This document shows, one piece after another, positions 8,470 to 15,913 of a stretch of DNA of 64,000 nt. Made by a program: the position numbers and the translations under genes. Each line of letters opens with the position of its first letter. Within the stretch, counting starts at the first letter, position 1. The DNA is from Nonomuraea gerenzanensis. Its GTDB lineage: Bacteria > Actinomycetota > Actinomycetes > Streptosporangiales > Streptosporangiaceae. The stretch lies in NCBI RefSeq assembly GCF_020215645.1, contig NZ_CP084058.1, positions 8,928,001-8,992,000 on the forward strand. The letters run 5' to 3'. The notes below the pieces were generated by a model. The model was not told the origin of the DNA and did not search any database. It saw nothing but the letters and a program-made list of their open reading frames with translations.

Positions 8470-9435
8470 TCAGCGCCCCGCCCCAGCCTCCGCCTCTGCC
8501 TCCGCCCCCGCCGCCGGCGGAGGCACCGATCCAGCCCTGGCAAGCACCCCCACCACACCCAGCACACCCGCCGACAACGTCGCAAGCAGAACCAGGATCG
8601 GCAGATCGTGCTGCCACAGCACCCCAACGCCGATCATCGCCGCCACAGGCACCAGCACGACCGCCACCCGCCGCCCCACAGGCGAGCGCCACGCCACCAC
8701 CCCCGCGACCACCACGACCGCGACCGCGACGGGAAGCCCCATCCACCTGAAGCTCATGGCCCCGAGGACGGGCAGCCCCACCAACGCCGCCGTCCACCTG
8801 AGCAGCCGCGGCGTGCCGACAGACCCGGGCCCGGGCGACGGAGCCAGCGCCAGCATCACCGCGCACACACCGGCGGGCAACATGCTCATCCCGATGTCGC
8901 TCACATCGATCGGATCAGCCTTGATGAGCACCCCCTCGGCGTTCCACATCGCGAACTCGTACTCGACCCGGTAGGTCGACCACCCCGACAGCACCGAGTA
9001 CCCCGCGGCAAACGCGATGGCCGCCCACCGCCGGTTGAGCCAGGCGAATAACACCACCAGACCGTACGGCAGCGCCTGCACCGCCGCCTCCCCCATCAGT
9101 CGCAGCCCGTTCTGGTTGAACTCCCCTCGGAACACCCACTCGCCGTAACCGGCGGCGCCCTCGATCCTGATCACGAAGAGGGCGAGGGGCGCGAGGAGAG
9201 CGGCGATGTCGAGCGCGTCCCGCCAGTACAGTTGCGAACGACCCGCAGCGGCGTGCCGCAGCCGGATCGCCAGGCCGCCGCGCAGCACGTCGTACGCGTC
9301 CCCGAGCGACGGCCGCCGCCGCCCGGGCTCGGCACTGGCCAGCAGCACCGCGACCATCTCCTCCTCGTGCCGGGCCCGGTGTTCCTTCGGGTACGCCGCC
9401 AGCAGCCGCCGGAAGCCCCGCTCCAGCCCCGTCAT
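8470..9435 (-). CDS. PadR-linked multi-pass membrane protein
   Basis: A 321-residue protein with a soluble N-terminus MTGLERGFRRLLAAYPKEHR (a pattern common in proteins encoded after PadR regulators in actinomycetes), then about eight to nine hydrophobic segments from residue 75 to 305 and an Ala/Glu-rich C-terminus. Its ATG overlaps the stop of the padR gene (ATGA), so expression is translationally coupled. Such pairs are thought to link membrane stress or drug sensing to repression, but no specific function is established here. No transporter signature (Walker motifs, MFS or RND motifs) is visible. Confidence 0.75.
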   Translation of the reverse strand: MTGLERGFRRLLAAYPKEHRARHEEEMVAVLLASAEPGRRRPSLGDAYDVLRGGLAIRLRHAAAGRSQLYWRDALDIAALLAPLALFVIRIEGAAGYGEWVFRGEFNQNGLRLMGEAAVQALPYGLVVLFAWLNRRWAAIAFAAGYSVLSGWSTYRVEYEFAMWNAEGVLIKADPIDVSDIGMSMLPAGVCAVMLALAPSPGPGSVGTPRLLRWTAALVGLPVLGAMSFRWMGLPVAVAVVVVAGVVAWRSPVGRRVAVVLVPVAAMIGVGVLWQHDLPILVLLATLSAGVLGVVGVLARAGSVPPPAAGAEAEAEAGAGR

Positions 9436-9785
9436 GCGCCACTCCCCATCAGCCCCGGCCCGTGCTGCCGCGACCGCAGCCGCGCGGTGGCGGTCTCCAC
9501 GTTGCGCCGTAGCTGCTCGGTCTCCGCCGCCAGCCGGTCCGCCCCCGGCGGGGTCAGCCGGTAGTAGCGCCGGGCCCGCCCGTCCACGATCTCCTCCCGT
9601 TCGGCCTCGACCAGCCCTTCGCTCTCCAGCCGGTCGAGCGCCGCGTACAGGGTGCCGGCCCGCAGCCGTACGCGCTCGCCGGAGATTCGCAGCACGTCGG
9701 TGATGATCCCGTAGCCGTGCTGCGGCCCGGCCGCCAGCGCGGTCAGGATCAGGAACGTGGGCTCCTGCATCGATCGATTTTTCAT
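9432..9785 (-). CDS. PadR-family transcriptional regulator
   Basis: A 117-residue winged-helix repressor. The segment MQEPTFLILTALAAGPQHG (from residue 6), the recognition region RLRAGTLYAALDRLESEGLV and the wing EREEIVDGRARRYYRLTP are hallmark PadR features; the C-terminal helix (about 75-105) is the dimerisation part. I place the start at ATG 9785 (MKNRSMQEP) by family length; ATG 9770 is the alternative and neither has a strong ribosome site. It is the first gene of a two-gene operon with the membrane protein and overlaps it by 4 bp. A near-palindromic AT-rich site directly upstream suggests autoregulation. Confidence 0.9.
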   Translation of the reverse strand: MKNRSMQEPTFLILTALAAGPQHGYGIITDVLRISGERVRLRAGTLYAALDRLESEGLVEAEREEIVDGRARRYYRLTPPGADRLAAETEQLRRNVETATARLRSRQHGPGLMGSGA

Positions 9786-9788
9786 GAG

Positions 9789-9804
9789 AACGATATATAC
9801 CGAT
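9789..9804. promoter_or_regulatory. candidate PadR operator
   Basis: AACGATATATACCGAT, a 16-bp imperfect palindrome (core CGATATATACCG, 10 of 12 symmetric), begins 4 bp upstream of the padR start in an otherwise GC-rich region. PadR repressors commonly bind AT-rich dyads of this size and repress themselves. Position and symmetry are seen; binding is inferred. Confidence 0.4.
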
Positions 9805-9929
9805 GATCTGACTATGTCGCAAGCGGATCGCGTCATGAGAACCCTCAACGTGACCCACCCCGGCCCAAAGTTCACCTCCCCTTCACCTCCCCCACCGGAT
9901 GCCCGCCCCACCCGGGGTAGTGACCGCTC

Positions 9930-11663
9930 ATGCGCTACAACGTCCTGGCCTGCGACTACGACGAAACCCTGGCCTCGAACAGCCAGGTGACAGACGAGAC
10001 GATCGAGGCCCTGGAACGCCTGTCACGGGCCGGCTTCAAGCTCCTGCTGGTGACAGGGCGCGAGCTGGACGACCTGCTCTCGGTCTTCCCGCACCCCGCG
10101 CTGTTCGACCTGATCGTGGCCGAGAACGGCGGCCTGCTGTACGACCCGCGCCAGCGCACCTGCGACGCCCTGGCCGAGCCGCCGCCCGCCGAGCTGGCCG
10201 AGCGGTTGCGGGCCGAGGGGGTGAGCCCGCTGGGGGTCGGTCAGGTGCTGGTGGCCACGCGGGAGCCGCACGACGTGCACGTGCTGCGGGTGATCCGCGA
10301 GCTGGGTCTGGAGCTGCAGGTCATCTACAACAAGGGCGCCGTCATGGTGCTGCCTCCCGGCGTGAACAAGGCGACGGGGCTGGCCGCCGCGCTGGAGCGC
10401 CTGTCGCTGTCGCGGCACAGCGTGGTCGCGGTCGGCGACGGTGAGAACGACCACGCGTTCCTGACCGCGGCCGAGTGCGGCGCCGCCGTCGCCAACGCGC
10501 TGCCCGCGCTCAAGGACGCCTGCGACCTGTGCCTGGACGAGGCGGACGGGCGGGGCGTGACCGAGCTGGCGGGGCGGTTGCTGGCGGGCGAGCTGGACGA
10601 GCTGGACCTGCCCCGCCATCACGTGCTGCTCGGGCACGCGGGCGAGGAGGAGGTGCGGCTGCCCACGTACGGGCTCGGCCTGCTGGTGGCGGGGCCGTCG
10701 GGCAGCGGTAAGTCCACGGTCACCACCGCGCTGCTCGAACGGCTCACCGGCGACGGTTACCAATGCGCGATCGTGGACCCGGAGGGTGACTACGCGGAGT
10801 ACCCGGGGGTCACCGTGCTCGGCGACCCCGACCGGGTGCCGGCCGTGGACGAGGTGCTGCGCGTGCTGGAGCAGCCCGCCCACAGCGTGGTGATCAACCT
10901 GATCGGCCTGCAGTTGCGCGACCGCCCCGCGTACTTCGCCGAGCTGCTGCCCCGCCTGACCGGCCTGCGCGCCAAGCTGGGGCACCCGCACTGGCTCATC
11001 GTGGACGAGGCCCACCACCTGATGCCCGCCGAGGTGCGGCACGTGCCGGTCCAGCACCCCGGCGACGTCGGGGCGCTGCTGATGATCACGGTGCACCCCG
11101 ACGCGATGAGCGCCGCCGCGCTGGGCCTGGTCACCACCACGATCGCGGTCGGCAAGGAGCCGGCGAACACGCTGGCCGCCTTCGCCACCGCGCGCGGGCT
11201 GGAGGCCCCCTCGCTGCGACCCGCGCCGAAGAGCGATCTGGCGCTCTGGCGGGACGGCGCCGCCGAGGCGGGCGAGCTGACCCTGGCCCCGGCCCGCGCG
11301 GAGCGCACCAGGCACCGGCGCAAGTACGCGGCGGGCACCATGGCCAAGGACAAGAGCTTCTACTTCACGGGCCCGGAGGAGCGGCTGCGGCTGCGGGCCA
11401 GGAACCTGCACACGTTCGTGGAGCTGAGCGAGGGCGTGGACGACGACACCTGGCTGCACCACCTGCGGCGCGGCGACTACTCGGGGTGGATCCGCGACAA
11501 GCTGGGCGACGCCGAGCTGGCGGACGAGGTGGCCCGGGTGGAACACGAGCAGGCCGAGCTGTCGCCGCGCGACAGCCGGCAGCGCGTGGCGGACCTGATC
11601 GGCGCCCGCTACACGCTGCCGGCCGAACCGACCGACTTCGACCCGGACCACAAGGACCGCTGA
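9930..11663 (+). CDS. HAD-IIB phosphatase fused to a HerA/FtsK-like P-loop ATPase
   Basis: A 577-residue three-part protein. Residues 1-225 are a Cof-type HAD phosphatase (motif I CDYDETLAS at 8-16, VTGRE motif II, motif IV VVAVGDGENDHAFL). Residues about 235-470 are a P-loop ATPase: Walker A GPSGSGKST (255-263), Walker B LIVDEAHH (Asp359, Glu360), and IVDPEGDYAEYPG near 285 typical of HerA/FtsK-like relatives. Residues about 480-560 (KSFYFTGPEERLRLRARN ... HHLRRGDYSGWI) form a conserved C-terminal domain of unknown role. Fusions like this occur in actinomycetes but their substrate is unknown to me. It is a single gene, divergent from padR, followed by a hairpin. GC and codon use match neighbours. 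Confidence 0.82.
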   Translation: MRYNVLACDYDETLASNSQVTDETIEALERLSRAGFKLLLVTGRELDDLLSVFPHPALFDLIVAENGGLLYDPRQRTCDALAEPPPAELAERLRAEGVSPLGVGQVLVATREPHDVHVLRVIRELGLELQVIYNKGAVMVLPPGVNKATGLAAALERLSLSRHSVVAVGDGENDHAFLTAAECGAAVANALPALKDACDLCLDEADGRGVTELAGRLLAGELDELDLPRHHVLLGHAGEEEVRLPTYGLGLLVAGPSGSGKSTVTTALLERLTGDGYQCAIVDPEGDYAEYPGVTVLGDPDRVPAVDEVLRVLEQPAHSVVINLIGLQLRDRPAYFAELLPRLTGLRAKLGHPHWLIVDEAHHLMPAEVRHVPVQHPGDVGALLMITVHPDAMSAAALGLVTTTIAVGKEPANTLAAFATARGLEAPSLRPAPKSDLALWRDGAAEAGELTLAPARAERTRHRRKYAAGTMAKDKSFYFTGPEERLRLRARNLHTFVELSEGVDDDTWLHHLRRGDYSGWIRDKLGDAELADEVARVEHEQAELSPRDSRQRVADLIGARYTLPAEPTDFDPDHKDR

Positions 11664-11665
11664 CC

Positions 11666-11689
11666 GCCGTGAGGCCACGGCCTCGCGGC
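11666..11689. terminator. hairpin terminator after the HAD-ATPase gene
   Basis: Arms GCCGTGAGGCC (11666-11676) and GGCCTCGCGGC (11679-11689) pair over 11 bp with one wobble, starting two bases after the TGA at 11661-11663. The loop is tight (ACs plus opened closing pairs). The reverse-strand DUF3159 gene ends at 11718, so the hairpin lies between convergent genes. Confidence 0.55.
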
Positions 11690-11717
11690 CACCAGCCCCG
11701 AGGCCCCGGCGGACGGC

Positions 11718-12389
11718 TCAGGCGGGCGCGACCGGTGGTTTGATCGGTGTCCGGCCGCGGCCGAGCAGCCACAGCATGGCGCCCAGCGCGGCCACCTGCA
11801 GCGGCCAGCCCATCACGATCTTGGCGAGGCCGAGCGCCGCTACCGCCTCGTCACCGCCGCCGAACAGGTACACCGGCCCCTGCACGGCCACCCGGACGGC
11901 GCAGGGCAGCATGAGCAGCCACGTCAGCCGGATGCACAGCTTCACGATGCCGGGATCCTTGTGCCACGCGGTCGGGTCACCCGTGACCGACCCGATCAGG
12001 AAACCGACGACCGGCCACCGCGTGACGATGGAGATGAGCATCGCCACCGCGTAGCCGGCGTTGTAGAGGATGCCGGGCAGGAAGTAGTCCTTGGCGTCAC
12101 CGGAGCGGCTGGCGAAGAACGCGCCGATCGCGATGCCGATCAGGCTGTTGATCACGAACTGCGGGGTGGACCGCTGGACGACCCGGATCACCAGCAGCAC
12201 CACCGACAGCGAGATGCTGACGATGAGCGACAGCTTCAGGTCTTCGCTGAAGATCCAGGACAACGTGAACGCGATCGTCGGGACGGCCGCCTCGATGATG
12301 CCGCGCACCCCGCCGAGCGCCTTGGCGAGCTGGGCTCGCACCGCCGCCTCAACGGTGTCGTGGGCGACCTCTTCCGCCTCAGCACTCAC
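11718..12389 (-). CDS. DUF3159 family membrane protein
   Basis: A 223-residue protein with five to six hydrophobic segments between residues 28 and 215 and a short acidic N-terminus. Features such as GGVRGIIEAAVPTIAFTLSW near residue 26, GDPTAWHKDP near 138 and IRLTWLLMLPCAVRVAVQ near 153 match the actinobacterial DUF3159 family. In actinomycetes these genes lie next to the OB-fold, DUF3710, dut and trkA genes, as here. It begins 4 bp after the OB-fold gene stop, so the two are one transcript. Function is not known; intracellular septation-protein-like topology has been noted for relatives, but nothing in this sequence proves it. Confidence 0.85.
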   Translation of the reverse strand: MSAEAEEVAHDTVEAAVRAQLAKALGGVRGIIEAAVPTIAFTLSWIFSEDLKLSLIVSISLSVVLLVIRVVQRSTPQFVINSLIGIAIGAFFASRSGDAKDYFLPGILYNAGYAVAMLISIVTRWPVVGFLIGSVTGDPTAWHKDPGIVKLCIRLTWLLMLPCAVRVAVQGPVYLFGGGDEAVAALGLAKIVMGWPLQVAALGAMLWLLGRGRTPIKPPVAPA

Positions 12390-12393
12390 CTGA

Positions 12394-12780
12394 TCAACTC
12401 CCTGGGCGCAGCTCGTAACGCGGATTGAACATCACCTTGCGCCCGTCCTGCATGCTGACCAGGCCCTCGGCCTTGACCGTGCGGCCGGGCTCGATTCCGG
12501 CGATCTTGCGGCGGCCGAGCCAGACCAGGTCGATCACGTCCGACCCGTCGTACAGCTCGGCCTCAAGGGCGGGGGCGCCGCCCCTGGGACGCAGGGTCAC
12601 CGTACGTAGCGTACCCGCCACGCAGAAGCGGCGGCGACCGCCGCACGAGACGATCGGGGTCGCGCCGACCTCGTCGGCGTCCTCCCGGAGCTCCTGGGCC
12701 TCGATCTCGGACTGGCTGGTGGCCAGCCGGCTGAAGAAGCCCCGCAATCCCCCGCGTTTAGGGGGTTCTGCCGTACTCAT
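12394..12780 (-). CDS. small OB-fold nucleic-acid-binding protein
   Basis: A 128-residue protein. The N-terminal 45 residues are polar (GLRGFFSRLATSQSEIEAQEL), followed by a compact OB-fold (about 48-124): FCVAGTLRTVTLRPRG, ELYDGSDVIDLVWLGRRKI and GRTVKAEGLVSMQDGRKVMF. This is the short OB-domain protein conserved in actinomycetes between DUF3159 and DUF3710 genes; it resembles the OB domain of RecG/tRNA-type anticodon binders. Likely cytoplasmic, binding single-stranded nucleic acid, but the partner is unknown. Reading is toward DUF3159 with a 4-bp gap. Confidence 0.85.
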   Translation of the reverse strand: MSTAEPPKRGGLRGFFSRLATSQSEIEAQELREDADEVGATPIVSCGGRRRFCVAGTLRTVTLRPRGGAPALEAELYDGSDVIDLVWLGRRKIAGIEPGRTVKAEGLVSMQDGRKVMFNPRYELRPGS

Positions 12781-12808
12781 GATGCATCAGCCTATGTGAT
12801 GTCAGCTC

Positions 12809-13447
12809 TTAGCGAATCTCACTGATTTCAGGTCCCCGCTTGAACGGGTTGAAACCCTGGCTCTGCTCACCGGTTTCGCCGGACTGCTCGTTCGGGCGGC
12901 GCAGCGGGATGGGCTCCTCGCGGGCCATCGGCTCGTCGCCGCGGACCACCACGACGTCCTTGATGAAGTCGATGTACGCCTGCGCGACCGTGTCGTCGGC
13001 CGCCGCCTTGCCGGAGATTACCGCCAGCAGGAACCAGCGGGGGCCGTCGATGCCGAGATAGCGGGCCGGCCGGCTGTTGCCCTCGGCCTTCATCTCGCCG
13101 GTCAGCTCGCTGCCGAAGGGCCCCTGCCGCTCCTCCAGGTGCTTGGCCTGGGCCAGGATCTTGGTCTTGACCTCGTCCCACAGGCCGGAGCTGCGCGGCG
13201 CGGCCAGCGCCTGGAGCTGCAGCGAGCTCTCGTCGTACAGGACGACCACCCCGACGTGCTGGTCCCCGACGGAGGCCAGCCGCACGTCGAAGTCGGGGTT
13301 GTGCGGCAACCGGAGGCCGCCCAGGTCGATCCGCTCGGCCTCCGGGTGGGGCTCGTCGGCGTCCCACGGGCCGGACTCCCGCGTTGGCGCGGCGGCCTCC
13401 TGCTCGGCCGCCTGCTCCGCCTGCTCACGACGACGACGTCGGAACAC
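12809..13447 (-). CDS. DUF3710 family protein
   Basis: A 212-residue soluble protein. After a basic and Glu-rich N-terminus (VFRRRRREQAEQAAEQ) the conserved body covers about residues 40-185, including PWDADEPHPEAERIDLGGLR, LWDEVKTKILAQAKHLEE, GPFGSELTGEMKAEG and DGPRWFLLAVISGKAA, diagnostic of the actinobacterial DUF3710 family. I chose GTG 13447, giving the family's usual RRRR start with GGGAGA nine bases upstream; GTG 13456 and ATG 13504 are in frame. The gene lies 28 bp from the OB-fold gene and 73 bp from dut. No catalytic motif is visible; function unknown. Confidence 0.85.
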   Translation of the reverse strand: MFRRRRREQAEQAAEQEAAAPTRESGPWDADEPHPEAERIDLGGLRLPHNPDFDVRLASVGDQHVGVVVLYDESSLQLQALAAPRSSGLWDEVKTKILAQAKHLEERQGPFGSELTGEMKAEGNSRPARYLGIDGPRWFLLAVISGKAAADDTVAQAYIDFIKDVVVVRGDEPMAREEPIPLRRPNEQSGETGEQSQGFNPFKRGPEISEIR

Positions 13448-13520
13448 GTTCCTCACTCTCCCTGCTCGTCGGGCCGCTGCGGGCCCGTGGTTCGTGGGGC
13501 CCATGACGGGCCCTTTCCCG

Positions 13521-13961
13521 TCAGCGGCCGGTCGATCCGAATCCGTCGGCGCCGCGTACGGACTCGGGCAGCCGCTCGACCGCCGTGAAGGCCGCCCGCT
13601 CGACCCGCTGGATCACCAGTTGCGCCACGCGGTCGCCGCGCCGCAGCCGGAACGGCTCCTTGAGGTCGGTGTTGATCACCGTCACCTTGATCTCGCCCCG
13701 GTAGCCGGCGTCGACCGTGCCGGGCGCGTTGACGAGCGTGACGCCGTGCCTGGCCGCCAGGCCGGAGCGCGGGTGCACGAACGCGGCGTACCCATCGGGC
13801 AGCGCGATCGCCAGGCCCGTGCCGACGACGGCCCGCTCGCCGGGCAGCAGCTCGACGTCCTCGGCCGCGTGGAGGTCGGCTCCCGCGTCGCCCGGATGGG
13901 CGTACGCCGGGATCGGCAGCCCGGGATCGAGCCGCTGGATGAGGACCTCTGCCTCGCTCAC
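13521..13961 (-). CDS. dut: dUTP diphosphatase
   Basis: Trimeric dUTPase, 146 residues, hydrolyses dUTP to dUMP and pyrophosphate, keeping uracil out of DNA and supplying thymidylate synthesis. All five motifs are visible: motif 1 GDAGADLHA, motif 2 [12 protein letters not shown], motif 3 [13 protein letters not shown] with the catalytic Asp and the substrate-stacking Tyr, motif 4 [11 protein letters not shown], and C-terminal motif 5 [11 protein letters not shown] that closes over the active site. Length is normal for the family. Its ATG overlaps the stop of the thioesterase gene (4 bp), so it is translationally coupled to it. The association with DUF3710 is conserved in actinomycetes. Confidence 0.97.
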   Translation of the reverse strand: MSEAEVLIQRLDPGLPIPAYAHPGDAGADLHAAEDVELLPGERAVVGTGLAIALPDGYAAFVHPRSGLAARHGVTLVNAPGTVDAGYRGEIKVTVINTDLKEPFRLRRGDRVAQLVIQRVERAAFTAVERLPESVRGADGFGSTGR

Positions 13962-14512
13962 GGGTTCACCTCGTAGTCCTGGTGTTCGGCGGTGATGGCG
14001 GCCAGATCGCCGTGCTTGGCGAAGTGTTCCATGTTCACCTCGATGAACAGCGCTGCCGCGCGGACGGCGACCGGTCCGTCTGGGGCGCCGATGCGCCCCT
14101 CAGCCTCAAGGTACGCCTTTCTGCCGTCGATGCCGTTGCACCAGGCGCGCAGGTGGAGTGTCGTGCCCACGGGGACGGGGAGCAGATAGTCGGTCTCCAG
14201 CCGCCCCGTCACGTAGGGCTTGTGGAACAGGTAGACGGACATGCCGATGACCTCGTCCATGGCGGTGGCCAGGACGCCGCCGTGGGCCAGGCCGGGCGCC
14301 CCCTGGTGGGCCTGCCCCACCGTGAACTCGGCCTCCACGGTGGTGCCGTCGGGGGTCCTGGCCTTGAGGTGCAGGCCGGTCGGGTGCCCGGTGCCGCAGC
14401 CGAAGCACTGGCTGTAGTGGGCGCCCAGGGTGCTGCCCGCCTGCGGCGCGCCGGGGTGCGCGGCGGGTGGCCGGGCGCCCGGCGGCGGGGTGGTGAGGGA
14501 GGAACGAGTCAC
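13958..14512 (-). CDS. PaaI-type hotdog thioesterase
   Basis: A 184-residue single hotdog-fold protein. After a Pro-rich lead (residues 1-30), [14 protein letters not shown] (about 37-50) is followed by the hotdog core: [19 protein letters not shown] (about 73-91) with the HGG and the acidic residue expected in the central helix of acyl-CoA thioesterases, and the strands [19 protein letters not shown]. It probably hydrolyses an acyl- or aroyl-CoA in the cytoplasm. The paired cysteines (C-x-x-C) near the start are common in actinobacterial members. Overlaps dut by 4 bp (ATGA). Confidence 0.87.
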   Translation of the reverse strand: MTRSSLTTPPPGARPPAAHPGAPQAGSTLGAHYSQCFGCGTGHPTGLHLKARTPDGTTVEAEFTVGQAHQGAPGLAHGGVLATAMDEVIGMSVYLFHKPYVTGRLETDYLLPVPVGTTLHLRAWCNGIDGRKAYLEAEGRIGAPDGPVAVRAAALFIEVNMEHFAKHGDLAAITAEHQDYEVNP

Positions 14513-14523
14513 GGGTGACGAGG

Positions 14524-15771
14524 TTACTCCGTGTCGCCCCCGCGCTTGTCGTCAGTGGGCTCGATCGCGATCGGGCCCGCCGATCGCCCGCCCGGCTCCG
14601 CGGCCCCGTGCGGCTGGTCGCGGGCCTCGAAGGCGTCGCGCGGCGGCCCGGCCTCGCCCGGCCCCGGTGGTGGTGGCTCGCCGCCGGTCGAGGCGGCGTC
14701 GTGGCCCGGTGGCAGCTCGGGTGGCCGATGTCGCAGCTCCGGCAGCGCCCGGTAGATCACCGCCGCCACCGGCACGGCCACGGCGGCCCCCGCGATGCCC
14801 GCCAGGATGCCGCCGATGGCCAGCACGAGGATGATGGCCAGCGGGTGGAAGTTGAGTGCCCGGCCCACGATCAGCGGCTGCAGCACGTGGTTCTCCAGTT
14901 GCTGCTCCACGATGAGGATGCCGAGGAAGATCAGCGCGTACACCAGGCCCTTGGCGCCCAGGGTGACCAGGGTCGCGACCGTCCCCGCGAAGAAGATGCC
15001 GACGATGGGGATGAAGCTGGCGAAGAAGATCAGCACGGCCAGCGGCGCCCACAGCGGCACGCCCATCCCGGCCAGCACGATGCCCATGATCAGGCCGTGC
15101 ACGGCGGCCACCGCGACCGTGCCCTGGACGTAGTGGGAGAGCGTGGCCCAGGCGGCCCGCCCGGCGCGGTCGACGCGCGGCGCCACCCCGCCGAACGCCT
15201 TCAGGAACCACGACCAGATCCGGTCGCCGTCCTTGAGCAGGAAGAACGTCACGAACAGCAGCAGCACGATGGACGCGAGCACCTCGACGGCCACCGCGCC
15301 GGCCGACAGCACCGTGCCGGTGATGGCGGTGCGCTGGGCGTTGAGCATGGCGGCGAACTCGTCGACGTAGCCGGTGATCTGCGTCTGCCTCAGGTGCAGC
15401 GGGCCCTGGATCAGCCACTCCTGCACGGATCTGGCCGTCTCCTGGACCTGCTCGACGAGGTTGGGGAACTCTTCGCTGGCCCGCGCGCCGACCAGCCAGC
15501 CGGTGCCGGCGAGCACGGCCAGGGCCACCAGCATGGTGATCCAGGTGGCGTAGATGGGGCGCATGCCGGCGTTGCGCAGGGAGTTGGTCAGCGGGAAGAG
15601 CAGCGCCGTCAGCAGGAGCGCGATCGCCACGGGCAGCGCCACGAACGCCAGGCGCGCGATCGCCTGGACGATGAAGTAGACGACCACGCCGACGAGGATC
15701 AGGCACCCACTCCATGCGGCCATTCTGGCGAGCACGGGCGGCACGAGCTTGGTGGGGCGGTCGGAGAGCAC
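14524..15771 (-). CDS. AI-2E/PerM family transporter
   Basis: A 415-residue polytopic membrane protein of the AI-2E (PerM/TqsA) family. About eight membrane segments are seen: two near residues 18-60, one near 75-95, then a soluble segment with VEQVQETARSVQEWL, and the C-terminal set with VTFFLLKDGDRIW, FASFIPIVGIFFAGT and IVEQQLENHVLQPLIVGR, all family signatures. The last 65 residues are a Pro/Gly-rich cytosolic tail. GTG 15771 (VLSDRPTKLVPP) is chosen because relatives start just before the xLVPP segment; upstream codons look non-coding. Substrate is unknown: members export signalling molecules or exchange cations, so the name should not be read as function. Confidence 0.85.
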   Translation of the reverse strand: MLSDRPTKLVPPVLARMAAWSGCLILVGVVVYFIVQAIARLAFVALPVAIALLLTALLFPLTNSLRNAGMRPIYATWITMLVALAVLAGTGWLVGARASEEFPNLVEQVQETARSVQEWLIQGPLHLRQTQITGYVDEFAAMLNAQRTAITGTVLSAGAVAVEVLASIVLLLFVTFFLLKDGDRIWSWFLKAFGGVAPRVDRAGRAAWATLSHYVQGTVAVAAVHGLIMGIVLAGMGVPLWAPLAVLIFFASFIPIVGIFFAGTVATLVTLGAKGLVYALIFLGILIVEQQLENHVLQPLIVGRALNFHPLAIILVLAIGGILAGIAGAAVAVPVAAVIYRALPELRHRPPELPPGHDAASTGGEPPPPGPGEAGPPRDAFEARDQPHGAAEPGGRSAGPIAIEPTDDKRGGDTE

Positions 15772-15913
15772 GTGTTCAAGACTGGCACGTCCTGGCGCCG
15801 GATGCGCGCGGATGACGGCCCGGCAGCCGAGAGCGTAACGCCGCGGCGCCGGGGCGCACCGCTCACTGCCCGCAGATCGGGCCTGTGCAAGGGCCGGGGC
15901 GCATGTCACCGTC

